From the NCBI RefSeq assembly GCF_048323675.1, contig NZ_JBLWFK010000005.1:523303-587302 (forward strand): 64,000 nt of DNA, given 5' to 3'. A program made the position numbers and the translations under genes. The notes under the pieces were generated by a model. It made no database searches. It had not been told where the DNA came from and was given only the letters and a program-made list of their open reading frames with translations. This DNA is from Mangrovimicrobium sp048323675 (GTDB lineage: Bacteria; Pseudomonadota; Gammaproteobacteria; Pseudomonadales; Halieaceae). Of this stretch, positions 36,515 to 45,540 are shown piece by piece (position 1 is the first letter of the stretch; every line of letters begins with the position of its first letter).

Positions 36515-37572
36515 GTATCCCCGATCCCGTGTTCTGGCGGGACAAGCGCGTCCTGCTGACAGGACACACGGGTTTCAAGGGTTCCTGGCTGACGTTGTGG
36601 CTCAGTGAATTGGGAGCAAAAGTCAGCGGAATAAGCCTCGCACCGGTTGGCGAGCCAAACCTGTTCTCCCTGGCACAGCTTGAGAGCGCCTGTACCAGCC
36701 ATATCGCAGACATTCGCGATTCGCATCGATTGCAAGAGCTCGCAGCCGCCTGCCAGCCCGAGATAGTCATCCACATGGCGGCCCAGCCACTGGTGCGGGC
36801 CAGCTACGAACTTGCCGCAGAAACCTTCGCCGTCAACGTGATGGGCACAGTAAACCTGCTGGAAAGCCTCAAGCCATTGGATAGTTTGAGATCGGTAGTC
36901 ATTGTGACTACCGACAAGGTCTATCGAAACCTGTCTGCAGCGCAGCCGTTTCGGGAGGACGACCCGCTGGGTGGCCATGACCCTTACAGTGCCAGCAAGG
37001 CAGCATGCGAACTGGTGGCCGCGAGCTATCGGGATTCCTTTTTCCGGAAGAGAGGAGTTGACGTCGTAACCGCCAGGGCGGGGAATGTCATCGGCGGTGG
37101 CGATTGGGCCGAGGACAGGCTGGTACCGGACATGGTTCGCGCCTGGCAGGCTGGACAGGCCCTGTCGATACGATACCCCCGGGCAGTGCGACCCTGGCAG
37201 CACGTTCTCGAGCCCTTGTCAGCATACCTGCGACTGGCTGAAGCGACGTGGCAGGGAGCGGCGCAACACCATGCCTACAATTTTGGCCCGGAAACTGCGT
37301 CGGCAGTCAGTGTTTCCGAGTTTGTTGAAATGGGTCGCGGCCTGTGGCCGGGAGCGGAGGCAGTCTACAGCGCCGGAGAGGATAAGCTGGCTGAGGCATC
37401 CTGGCTGCAGCTGGACAGCTCCAGGGCGGCGCAGGACCTGGGTGTCACGCCTGCCTGGTCACTGCCCCAGGCGCTGGAAAAGACGCTCTCCTGGTACAGG
37501 AAGCAGCACGACGGTTTGCAGGCGCGCGAGTTGTGCATGCACGATATCCACTCCTACACGATGCAAGCATGA
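36511..37572 (+). CDS. rfbG: CDP-glucose 4,6-dehydratase
   Basis: Short-chain dehydrogenase that converts CDP-glucose into CDP-4-keto-6-deoxyglucose; 353 residues. NAD-binding motif TGHTGFKGSWL is near residue 16, and the catalytic YSASKAA near residue 156. The GTG at 36511 overlaps the rfbF stop by four bases and gives the usual N terminus (PVFWRDKRVLLTG). A GTG four codons earlier is possible. Confidence 0.96.
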   Translation: MSIPDPVFWRDKRVLLTGHTGFKGSWLTLWLSELGAKVSGISLAPVGEPNLFSLAQLESACTSHIADIRDSHRLQELAAACQPEIVIHMAAQPLVRASYELAAETFAVNVMGTVNLLESLKPLDSLRSVVIVTTDKVYRNLSAAQPFREDDPLGGHDPYSASKAACELVAASYRDSFFRKRGVDVVTARAGNVIGGGDWAEDRLVPDMVRAWQAGQALSIRYPRAVRPWQHVLEPLSAYLRLAEATWQGAAQHHAYNFGPETASAVSVSEFVEMGRGLWPGAEAVYSAGEDKLAEASWLQLDSSRAAQDLGVTPAWSLPQALEKTLSWYRKQHDGLQARELCMHDIHSYTMQA

Positions 37573-38129
37573 GTCGTTTCGTTTCAAGGGAACTGCCGCT
37601 GAGTGGGCTGATGGAGCTCACCCGGCAAAAAATAGGTGATGAGCGGGGGTATTTGCAAAGGGTGTTCTGTTCGGATGAGCTGGCAGGCTTCGGCTGGCCC
37701 GGGCCGGTCGCCCAGGTGAACCATACCTATACCGCGAGGCTCGGCACCGTGCGTGGAATGCATTTCCAGCGAGAGCCGTATGCAGACGCCAAACTCGTCA
37801 GTGTACTGCGTGGCCAGGTGTGGGATGTCGCAGTGGATTTGCGGCAGGACTCCGCTACCTACCTTGACTGGTATGGTGTGCTGCTCTGCGCCGAGCGAAA
37901 CAATGCCCTTCTGCTCCCGGCTGGTTTCGCCCACGGTTTCCAGACACTGACAGACGATGTCGAGTTGATCTACTGTCACTCGAAAGCCTACGCCCCGGAA
38001 TTCGAGGACGGACTGAACCCCCTCGACAGGCGGCTATCAATAAACTGGCCGGTCGACATCACCGTGATGTCAGAGCGCGACTCCAGCCACCCGGAAATCG
38101 GCGCGCCCGCAGAAGGTGATAATTCATGA
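37569..38129 (+). CDS. RmlC-like dTDP-4-dehydrorhamnose 3,5-epimerase family protein
   Basis: Cupin-fold sugar epimerase of 186 residues. It has the RmlC patterns GDERGYLQRVF near the N terminus, TVRGMHFQ with the catalytic His, and PAGFAHGFQTL. In this setting the substrate is most likely CDP-4-keto-6-deoxyglucose (or its methylated form), with epimerisation at C3 and/or C5. The start overlaps the rfbG stop (ATGA) and its own stop overlaps the next gene. Confidence 0.9.
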   Translation: MSRFVSRELPLSGLMELTRQKIGDERGYLQRVFCSDELAGFGWPGPVAQVNHTYTARLGTVRGMHFQREPYADAKLVSVLRGQVWDVAVDLRQDSATYLDWYGVLLCAERNNALLLPAGFAHGFQTLTDDVELIYCHSKAYAPEFEDGLNPLDRRLSINWPVDITVMSERDSSHPEIGAPAEGDNS

Positions 38130-39349
38130 AGTGCCGGGCCTGTTCAGCCGAATTGACACTCAAGTTTCTCGATCTCGGGTTTGCGCCTCCATCCAATGCC
38201 TACCTGTCTGCAAGCGACCTGAATCGCCCGGAGAAATACTACCCGCTCAGGGTCTGGACGTGTACGCACTGCTGGCTGGTGCAGACCGAGGATTACGCTG
38301 ATGCAGAGGAGCTGTTCAGCAGTGACTACGCCTACTTTTCCAGCACTTCCTCGACCTGGCTGGAGCATGCCCAGCGCTATTGCCGGCAGATCATTCCCGC
38401 GCTGGGACTGACCTCCGACAGTTTTGTCGTCGAGGTGGCGTCGAACGACGGTTATCTTCTCAGGAACATGGTGGCGGCGGGGATTCCATGTCTTGGCATT
38501 GAACCGACGCAGAGTACTGCAGAAGCCGCGCAGGCCCTGGGCATCCCCGTATTACGGGAGTTTTTCGGTGAGAGACTTGCCGCAAGACTGAGGGAAGAGG
38601 GCAGGGCTGCGGACCTGGTCATTGCAAACAATGTCCTGGCGCACGTACCTGATATCGTGGATTTCTGTCGCGGGCTGAAGGTTGTGCTGGCCGCCGAGGG
38701 CTGCGTAACGATCGAGTTCCCGCATTTGTCCAACCTGATCGAGCATACCCAGTTCGATACCGTCTACCATGAGCATTTCTCCTATCTCTCGCTGACTGCC
38801 GTCTCCCGGATATTTGCAGGGGTCGGCTTGCGCATCTACGACGTCGAGCAGGTGAGCTCCCACGGTGGGAGCCTTCGCGTCTTTGCCTGTCACCAGGAGA
38901 GCTCGCGCCGGCAAGAGGCTGCTGTAGCTTCCCTGCTGGCTGCCGAGACCGCTGCCGGGTTGGAAGAGGAGGCAACATACCGGTCATTCCAGCCTCGCGT
39001 CGATCGTATCAAGAACTCGCTGCTGGAGTTTCTCATCCGGTCCGCACGCGAAGGGAAAAAAGTCGCCGCCTATGGTGCCGCCGCCAAGGGTAATACCTTG
39101 CTGAACTATGCCGGGGTGAGGCCCGATCTGCTCGAGTTTGTATGTGATGCCGCCCCGCCCAAACAGGGGAAATTCCTTCCCGGCAGCCACATTCCCATTT
39201 TTCCACCGGATAAACTGCTGCAGGAGAAGCCCGACTACGTGATGGTCATGCCCTGGAACATCTCCGACGAAATCGTGCAGCAGAACGCTGGCCTGGTTGA
39301 GCAGGACGTGCAGTTTTTCACGGCTGTGCCGGAGTTGAAGTTCCTGTGA
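38126..39349 (+). CDS. Sugar C-methyltransferase
   Basis: A 407-residue SAM-dependent enzyme of the NovU/TylCIII-type C-methyltransferase group. Order of parts: a zinc-binding N-terminal domain (CRACSAEL and CTHCWLVQ), a Rossmann methyltransferase core with VEVASNDGYLL near residue 98, and a C-terminal C-methyltransferase domain with YGAAAKGNTLLNY. Such enzymes add methyl to C3 or C5 of 4-keto-6-deoxy sugars. Overlaps both neighbours by four bases (ATGA, GTGA). Confidence 0.92.
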   Translation: MKCRACSAELTLKFLDLGFAPPSNAYLSASDLNRPEKYYPLRVWTCTHCWLVQTEDYADAEELFSSDYAYFSSTSSTWLEHAQRYCRQIIPALGLTSDSFVVEVASNDGYLLRNMVAAGIPCLGIEPTQSTAEAAQALGIPVLREFFGERLAARLREEGRAADLVIANNVLAHVPDIVDFCRGLKVVLAAEGCVTIEFPHLSNLIEHTQFDTVYHEHFSYLSLTAVSRIFAGVGLRIYDVEQVSSHGGSLRVFACHQESSRRQEAAVASLLAAETAAGLEEEATYRSFQPRVDRIKNSLLEFLIRSAREGKKVAAYGAAAKGNTLLNYAGVRPDLLEFVCDAAPPKQGKFLPGSHIPIFPPDKLLQEKPDYVMVMPWNISDEIVQQNAGLVEQDVQFFTAVPELKFL

Positions 39350-40176
39350 ACGGTCCGGTTCTGCTGACTGGCGCGACGGGATTTGTCGGCCGACAACTCT
39401 ATCGTCTGGCACTTCAGCGGAACATGGAGGTCAGGCTGGTCCTGCGCAGGAATGACGGACCTGGGGCGGATGTTGTCGGAGACGCTGCGGTATCGGTAGT
39501 GTACACCGACGACCTGTTCCAGGAATCCGGGCAGTGGTGGCGGGAAGCCTGTGACGGGGTGGATACTGTCATACACCCGGCCTGGTTTGCCGCGCCGGGT
39601 GAATACCTCCATTCGCCCCTGAATGTCGAATGCCTCGAGGGAACACTGCGATTCGCAAAAGGTGCCCAGGCGGCGGGAGTCCGCCGGTTCGTCGGTATCG
39701 GCTCCTGCCTAGAGTACGATGTCTCTTGCGGTGAACTGGGCAGTGATACGCCGCTGCTTCCCGCGAGCGTGTACGCCGGTTGCAAGGCAGCGACCTATCT
39801 GGCTCTGTCGACATTTTTCGACCAGATGGGCGTGGAGTTCCTCTGGTGCAGGCTGTTTTACCTCTATGGTGAAGGCGAGGATGAGCGCCGTCTGGTTCCC
39901 TATTTACGCAAGCAGTTTTCCCTAGGCAAGTCGGCAGTGATCCGCAATTCCGGACTGGTAAGAGACTATCTGGACGTGGCTGTTGCAGGGGAAATGATCA
40001 TGGATGCCGCCGATAGTGATTTGACTGGTGCGATCAATGTCTGCTCGGGAAAGGCTACCTCAATCGGGGAGCTGGCTGAATCCATCGCCAGCGAATATCA
40101 ATGCCGTGAACTGCTGCAATTTGCCCCGCCATTGCCCGACTCCGTAGAGCCTCCAGTCATCGTAGGGAAGAGATAG
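39346..40176 (+). CDS. NAD-dependent epimerase/dehydratase family protein
   Basis: Extended short-chain dehydrogenase of 276 residues with the NAD-binding motif TGATGFVGRQL at the start and YAGCKAA as the catalytic Tyr-Lys pair. It probably reduces the 4-keto group of the CDP-sugar or epimerises it, finishing the deoxysugar. GTG start within the C-methyltransferase stop. The five genes 35744-40176 overlap so tightly that they form one translational unit. Confidence 0.88.
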   Translation: MNGPVLLTGATGFVGRQLYRLALQRNMEVRLVLRRNDGPGADVVGDAAVSVVYTDDLFQESGQWWREACDGVDTVIHPAWFAAPGEYLHSPLNVECLEGTLRFAKGAQAAGVRRFVGIGSCLEYDVSCGELGSDTPLLPASVYAGCKAATYLALSTFFDQMGVEFLWCRLFYLYGEGEDERRLVPYLRKQFSLGKSAVIRNSGLVRDYLDVAVAGEMIMDAADSDLTGAINVCSGKATSIGELAESIASEYQCRELLQFAPPLPDSVEPPVIVGKR

Positions 40177-40186
40177 GATAATCTGC

Positions 40187-41251
40187 ATGGGCACGCGTGC
40201 TTACAGGGAAGTGTACAGGGAGGAGTCCTTGCCGCTGTTCCAAAATCGTGTCTATGCATCCCCCGAGGATGCGGTCTCATGTCCTAGGGGGGATGTGGTT
40301 CTAGTTGAGTGCCAGGAGACCGGGCTGGTTTTCAACGCCGCTTTTCAGCCCGAGGCGATGGTCTATGACGCGGAGTACCAGAACGAGCAGGCGCTGAGTC
40401 CTGCGTTTCGCGCTCACCTGGAATTCGTGAAAGATCTTACCAAGCGGAAGATGGGGAAGAGCAGCCTGGTCGAGATCGGCTGCGGGAAAGCCTATTTCTT
40501 GGAAATGCTCCAGCAGGTCGGGTTTGGGGTGCGGGGATATGATCCGACGTACGAGGGCGATAATCCGCTTGTCAGCAAGCGAAATTTCACTGCAGCGGAC
40601 GGCGCCGGTGCCTCCGGGTTCATCCTGCGGCATGTACTCGAACACATTGCATCTCCCTATCAATTCCTGCGCGAGTTGAGGGATTCCGTCAGTAAGCCAA
40701 CGCGTATCTATATCGAAGTGCCGTGTTTCGACTGGATCATTCGCCACGGGGCCTGGTTCGATATTTTCTACGAGCACGTCAACTACTTTCGCCTGTCGGA
40801 TTTTCATCGCATGTTTGGCACGGTAATCGATTCCGGCGTGAGCTTCGGTGGCCAGTACCTTTATGTCGTCGCCGACCTGACATCGTTGCGGCCACCGGTC
40901 TTCGATGTCGCCGATTCGGTCGAGATTCCAGCTTCGTTTTCCAGTTGGAAGAGTCGCCCGGAATTTGATGCGAGCGGGTCGGCTATCGTCTGGGGCGGTT
41001 CCTCCAAGGGGGTAATATTCTCTCTGCTGATGCAGCGACTGGGTAGAAAAATCCAGTTTGTGGTCGACATAAATCCTGAAAAGCAGGGAAAATATCTGCC
41101 GGCATCGGGCCTTCCCGTGGTGTCGCCGGAGACGATGTTGATGTCAGTTGAAAAGGGTTCGACGGTGTTTGTCATGAACACCAACTACCTTGAAGAGATT
41201 AAAATGATGTCATCCGGGGCCTTTCGGTACGTGGGAGTGGACTGCGGATAA
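40187..41251 (+). CDS. Second C-methyltransferase-like protein
   Basis: A 354-residue SAM methyltransferase with the motif VEIGCGKAYFLEML near residue 97 and ILRHVLEHI further on, followed by a C-terminal domain with WGGSSKGVIFSLL that corresponds to the C-methyltransferase tail of 38126-39349. It lacks the N-terminal cysteine pairs of that protein. It may methylate a different carbon, or act on another sugar or lipid carrier. Starts 10 bases after the epimerase. Confidence 0.8.
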   Translation: MGTRAYREVYREESLPLFQNRVYASPEDAVSCPRGDVVLVECQETGLVFNAAFQPEAMVYDAEYQNEQALSPAFRAHLEFVKDLTKRKMGKSSLVEIGCGKAYFLEMLQQVGFGVRGYDPTYEGDNPLVSKRNFTAADGAGASGFILRHVLEHIASPYQFLRELRDSVSKPTRIYIEVPCFDWIIRHGAWFDIFYEHVNYFRLSDFHRMFGTVIDSGVSFGGQYLYVVADLTSLRPPVFDVADSVEIPASFSSWKSRPEFDASGSAIVWGGSSKGVIFSLLMQRLGRKIQFVVDINPEKQGKYLPASGLPVVSPETMLMSVEKGSTVFVMNTNYLEEIKMMSSGAFRYVGVDCG

Positions 41252-41296
41252 TTCAGTTCTGATCGGCGATCCGGCCAGACTAATCAGGAGAAACCA

Positions 41297-42052
41297 GTGA
41301 TCGAGCCAGAAGCCCTGGAAAGTATGGTAAAGGACCAGTTGCTGGCAGTTGAGGCGAGCAGGCTGTTCAATCATCTGTCCAGTTACAAGTACTCATATCA
41401 CTTCACCAGCCTGGGCCGACCGATAATCCAGTTCCCGCAGGACATGGTCGCCATGCAGGAAATCATCTGGGAAGTGCGGCCGGACCTGATCATCGAGACG
41501 GGGATCGCTCACGGTGGCTCGCTGGTGATGAACGCGTCGATGCTGGCGCTGCTCGACCTGTGTGATGCACTGGAAGAAGGCCGGGTGCTCGACCCGGCAA
41601 ACTCGGGGCGAAAAGTCCTTGGGATCGATATCGATATACGCTCCCATAACAGGACGGCTATCGAAAGCCACCCGATGTCCTCGCGTATCGAGATGATCGA
41701 GGGGTCGAGTATCGATGAAGCGGTGGCGGTGAAGGTGCGGGAGTTTGCTGCGCCGTACAAGCGAATCCTGGTTTGCCTGGACTCCAATCACACCCACGAG
41801 CATGTCGCGGCGGAGTTGGAAATCTACTCTCCCCTGACCACGGTGGGAAGTTACTGTGTCGTTTTTGATACGGTTGTCGAGGACATGCCCAAGTCGCTGT
41901 TTCCCGACCGTCCGTGGGGGCCCGGTGATAACCCGAAGACAGCGGTTTACGAATTCCTCGAAAATAATACTGATTTTGAAATCGACAAGACCATTCACCA
42001 GAAACTGATGCTGAGCGTGGCGCCTGACGGCTACCTGAAGCGAGTGCGGTAG
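41297..42052 (+). CDS. CmcI-like methyltransferase (cephalosporin hydroxylase family)
   Basis: A 251-residue protein of the CmcI/rhamnosyl O-methyltransferase family. Diagnostic stretches include PQDMVAMQEIIWEVRPDLIIETG, GIDIDIRSHNR and LVCLDSNHTHEHV, which carry SAM- and metal-binding residues. In polysaccharide clusters these enzymes usually O-methylate a sugar. GTG start preceded by AGGAGAAA. Confidence 0.88.
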   Translation: MIEPEALESMVKDQLLAVEASRLFNHLSSYKYSYHFTSLGRPIIQFPQDMVAMQEIIWEVRPDLIIETGIAHGGSLVMNASMLALLDLCDALEEGRVLDPANSGRKVLGIDIDIRSHNRTAIESHPMSSRIEMIEGSSIDEAVAVKVREFAAPYKRILVCLDSNHTHEHVAAELEIYSPLTTVGSYCVVFDTVVEDMPKSLFPDRPWGPGDNPKTAVYEFLENNTDFEIDKTIHQKLMLSVAPDGYLKRVR

Positions 42053-42054
42053 TA

Positions 42055-42086
42055 CGCATCGCTCCGGGAAAATCCCGCGCGATGCG
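42055..42086. repeat. Two-part hairpin before the flippase gene
   Basis: Outer arms CGCATCGC/GCGATGCG (42055-42062, 42079-42086) enclose an inner CGGGA-AAA-TCCCG stem. It lies between the CmcI-like gene and the flippase gene. No T-run follows, so it may be an attenuator or RNA-stability structure instead of a terminator. Confidence 0.45.
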
Positions 42087-42146
42087 AGGAAGCCCTGTGA
42101 TGCCTGTCAGCTGTCATCATGGTTGCTACAGCCCGTATGAAGACAA

Positions 42147-43640
42147 ATGCTGAAACATAACCTGACAGCCAACTTCATCGGGCGCGGATGGTCCATCCTG
42201 ATGGGTATCGCGTTCGTACCCATCTACATCAAGTACCTGGGAATCGAGTCGTACGGGCTTATCGGCCTGTATGCGGTTCTGCAGGCCTGGCTGGCTCTGC
42301 TGGACCTCGGGATATCGCCGACGATGATCCGGGAAATGGGCCGACTGAAGGGCGGCGGTATTGCCGGTAGCTACATAAGGGACTTGCTGCGCAGTTTCGA
42401 GGCCATCGTCCTGCTGATCGCGGTGCTCATCTCCACGGCGATATTTTGTGTGTCGGACTGGCTGGCCATCGATTGGGTGACGACCGTCGAGCTGGAGCAG
42501 GATGTCGTCGCCCAGTCTTTTGCGATCATGGGATGTATCACATCCCTGCAGTTCATCAATGCGTTTTATCGCGGTTGCCTGACGGGAATGCAGCGACAGG
42601 TCTTGTTGAACACCGTGGACATCGTGTCGTCCACGCTTCGCGGTGTTGGCTCGGTTTGTGTGCTGGTATTCCTGTCGCCGACGCTGCATGCATTTTTTAT
42701 ATGGCAGGCGTTGGTCGTGCTCGCCAACCTGTTGGTCATGTCGCGCCTGACCTATGCAAATTTGCCGCAGGCGGAGCGGGCCGGACGATTCTCCCTCGAA
42801 GCGCTGCACAGCGTCAGGAAATACGCGGCCGGTATGTTCGGTATTACTTTCCTGAGTCTCCTGCTGACCCAGATGGACAAGCTGATTCTTTCCAAAATGC
42901 TTCCCCTTTCCGAATACGGTTATTACACGCTGGCGTTTATCGTCGCCAGCGGTCTCCGGTCATTCGTGTCGCCGATTGCAAACGCGTGGTACCCAAGGCT
43001 GGTCGAGTTGTACCAGGCTGAAAATTCAGAGGGATTCGTACGCGCATACCACGAAGGCGCCCAACTGGTCAGCGTACTGGTTGGAAGCTTCGGGCTGGTT
43101 ATGGTGATCTGTGCAAGGCCGATACTCGAGCTCTGGACACAGGATGACGTGCTGACCGAGCGCTCTTACCTACTGGTATGCCTGCTGGTCATCGGGAATG
43201 TCCTGAACGGGCTGATGACCATTCCCTATTACGCCCAACTGGCCTACGGCTGGACCGGATATGCGTTGCGAGTCAACTTGGTGTCTGTGCTTGTGCTGGT
43301 TCCTGCGCTTGTCCTGGTTGTTCCCCATTTCGGTGCGAGCGGGGCGGCCAGTATCTGGATCTTGCTGAACACGGGCTACCTGCTGGTTTCGGTGCAATAC
43401 ATGTATGCGAGGATGCTGAAGGCCGAGAGATGGACATGGTACCGGGATGACATCCTGCGGCCGCTACTGCCCGGGGCCCTGGCCGCCCTAGTCTTGTATT
43501 TCTGGTTTCCCGCGGGCGACTCGATGTGGTGGGAGATAGCGTACATCGTTACTGCGATCGTAGTGGTGACCACGGCTAGTCTTTCCGGGGCCACGCGAAT
43601 CCGCGCACGCGTCTTAGCGGCGATCAGGTCCGGCGGATGA
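42147..43640 (+). CDS. Wzx-type polysaccharide flippase
   Basis: A 497-residue integral membrane protein with about 12-14 predicted membrane segments and the MOP-superfamily N terminus (TANFIGRGWSILMGIAFVPIYIKYLG). It would flip the lipid-linked repeat unit across the inner membrane for O-antigen or exopolysaccharide. No Wzy polymerase or ligase was recognised in the window. Its stop overlaps the next start (ATGA). Confidence 0.9.
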   Translation: MLKHNLTANFIGRGWSILMGIAFVPIYIKYLGIESYGLIGLYAVLQAWLALLDLGISPTMIREMGRLKGGGIAGSYIRDLLRSFEAIVLLIAVLISTAIFCVSDWLAIDWVTTVELEQDVVAQSFAIMGCITSLQFINAFYRGCLTGMQRQVLLNTVDIVSSTLRGVGSVCVLVFLSPTLHAFFIWQALVVLANLLVMSRLTYANLPQAERAGRFSLEALHSVRKYAAGMFGITFLSLLLTQMDKLILSKMLPLSEYGYYTLAFIVASGLRSFVSPIANAWYPRLVELYQAENSEGFVRAYHEGAQLVSVLVGSFGLVMVICARPILELWTQDDVLTERSYLLVCLLVIGNVLNGLMTIPYYAQLAYGWTGYALRVNLVSVLVLVPALVLVVPHFGASGAASIWILLNTGYLLVSVQYMYARMLKAERWTWYRDDILRPLLPGALAALVLYFWFPAGDSMWWEIAYIVTAIVVVTTASLSGATRIRARVLAAIRSGG

Positions 43641-44536
43641 GCGGCGAAGGGGCCAGTGCAATGCCGTTAGTCACGGTAGCAATACCCGTCTTCAACGAGC
43701 AGGAGTTTTTGCGCGAGGCCCTGGGCTCCCTGCTGGCACAACGCCTGTCAGACCTGCAAATCATGGTCTGCGACAACTGCTCGACCGACCAGACGTACAG
43801 TATCGCCCAGGAGTGCCAGGCCAGGGACGCGCGGGTGAAGGTGATACGGCACGCACAAAACATCGGTGCCGTAGAGAACTTCAAATTTTGTCTGGGCATG
43901 ATCGAGACGAAGTATTTTGTCTGGATGGGTGGGCACGACGTTTTTTCCGAGGATTACCTGGCAGCGGCAGTCGACTGCCTGGAGCGAAATCCCGCTGCAG
44001 TAATGGCCTATCCGCGCGATGCGGTATTTATCGGCAGGGATGGCGAAGTTATTGGCCGCGATGCATGTTCCGCCATCGACTCGGCCGGTGTGGCGTCTCC
44101 CGTGGAGCGCCTGGCGATTGTCGTGCGCGGCCTGAAATATTGCACGAATATCCATGGCGTCTTCCGAACCCCCATCGCCAGGCGCCTTCCCTTCGAGAGG
44201 GTCATAGGCCCGGACAACCTCCAACTGGCCGCAACAGCGCTGTACGGGGAGATCCGTGCGCTCGATATCGTGGGCATATACCGCAGGGAAGCCAGGTGGG
44301 AGTCCAGTGAGGAGATTCATAACCGTCGGGTCGAGGGCGGAATCTACAACGAGGCGTGGTACGACCCGCTGTTGCTGCTGATATGGAAGCACATAGCGCT
44401 CGTGCTCAGGTCCGAAGAATTGAAGTTATCGGACAAACTCAGGTTCTGCCTGTTGGCGCCGCGGCTGTTCCGCTGGTATCGACCGATGAAAAGGACCTTG
44501 CGTTCAGCGGTTAAGCGGCTGGGTGGTCGGCGATAG
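43637..44536 (+). CDS. Glycosyltransferase family 2
   Basis: A 299-residue GT-A-fold transferase. The N terminus VTVAIPVFNEQEFLREALGSL and VCDNCSTDQTY carry nucleotide-sugar motifs; the metal motif is replaced by MGGHDVF where DxD is expected. No membrane segments. Coupled to the flippase gene by a four-base overlap. Confidence 0.9.
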   Translation: MSGEGASAMPLVTVAIPVFNEQEFLREALGSLLAQRLSDLQIMVCDNCSTDQTYSIAQECQARDARVKVIRHAQNIGAVENFKFCLGMIETKYFVWMGGHDVFSEDYLAAAVDCLERNPAAVMAYPRDAVFIGRDGEVIGRDACSAIDSAGVASPVERLAIVVRGLKYCTNIHGVFRTPIARRLPFERVIGPDNLQLAATALYGEIRALDIVGIYRREARWESSEEIHNRRVEGGIYNEAWYDPLLLLIWKHIALVLRSEELKLSDKLRFCLLAPRLFRWYRPMKRTLRSAVKRLGGRR

Positions 44537-44554
44537 CGGCTGGGGTTTCGCGCC

Positions 44555-44573
44555 CGGCCCGCAAACCGGGCCA
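44555..44573. terminator. Possible bidirectional terminator hairpin
   Basis: GGCCCG/CGGGCC (44556-44561, 44567-44572) with a five-base loop lies between two convergent glycosyltransferase genes. Only a weak TTTC run follows on the plus strand. Confidence 0.4.
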
Positions 44574-44599
44574 ACCGGCTTTCTACTGTCGGAGTTTAT

Positions 44600-45460
44600 T
44601 CAGGCCGGGAGTATTCGCCGCGCCATCCTTACAAGGTTGGACCTCGCGGCAATGAAGTCCCCTCGCGCCGCGAGTTGGCAGATTACTGCGAATACCTGTC
44701 CCTCGGACAGGCACCCATACGCCTGCAACTGGGCCTTCAGCCTCAGGCCCTGGGTTTTTGTCAGCTCCCCGGATGCGAGAATAATCTCATAGGCCCTTTC
44801 GATCGCCCCGGCTTTGCTGGTGGAGATGCGTTCCGACTCGTGGCTTGTGTCTATGATGTAGCTCTCGTTGTCCAGTGACGCCACGTTTCCCTTTTTCAGC
44901 AATCGCAGGAACAATTCCAGATCCTGCCATGCGGGCATTTTTTCGTCGAACAGCCCGGCGTCGAGTAAATCCGCCTTCCGGCAAAATACCTGCGAGCCGA
45001 TAAAGTTCCTGATAAACAGCATATCCCGGGTAATGGTCGGGCCGGAGTCGATCCTGATGAACCTTGTCTCTGACACTTTTTGCAGCCTGCTGGTAGTCAG
45101 GCCGACGATGCCAGTGCTAAGGAGATGGCGGTTTTTAACAAAATCCTCGATTCGGCACTTGGTGAAATAGTCGTCGTCATCCAGCCCTGTTATGTACTGG
45201 CCTGAAGCGGCCCGGATCGCACGGTTCCTGCAGGCCGGAGCCCCGCTGCTGGTCTCGTTGCGCAGAAGATTTATCCTATCGTCGCTTTGCGAGAGACACT
45301 CCAACACCGCTTGTGTATTATCGGTCGAGCCGTCGTTTACTACAAAGATTTCCAGGTTTTGGTATGTTTGATCCAGTACGGACAGCACCGCTCTGCGCGC
45401 AAGCTCGGCCCGGTTTCGGGTGGGAATGTATATGCTCACCTTTGGAGAGTCTTCTTCCAC
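44600..45460 (-). CDS. Glycosyltransferase family 2, reverse orientation
   Basis: A 286-residue transferase with SIYIPTRNRAELARRAVLSVL, VVNDGSTDNT and the DxD-type motif TGLDDDDYF. It is the only gene between 35.7 and 48.9 kb on the minus strand, convergent with 43637-44536 and divergent from 45541-46548, and its base composition looks less GC-rich than the chromosome core. This suggests a separate acquisition into the cluster. Confidence 0.9.
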   Translation of the reverse strand: MEEDSPKVSIYIPTRNRAELARRAVLSVLDQTYQNLEIFVVNDGSTDNTQAVLECLSQSDDRINLLRNETSSGAPACRNRAIRAASGQYITGLDDDDYFTKCRIEDFVKNRHLLSTGIVGLTTSRLQKVSETRFIRIDSGPTITRDMLFIRNFIGSQVFCRKADLLDAGLFDEKMPAWQDLELFLRLLKKGNVASLDNESYIIDTSHESERISTSKAGAIERAYEIILASGELTKTQGLRLKAQLQAYGCLSEGQVFAVICQLAARGDFIAARSNLVRMARRILPA

Positions 45461-45540
45461 TGTCGTTGCTCCGACTGTATTCCGGGCGCAGATAATCCAG
45501 TCGCCAGTGTATTCCTTGCCGATCGAATTGGAATAGCAGA

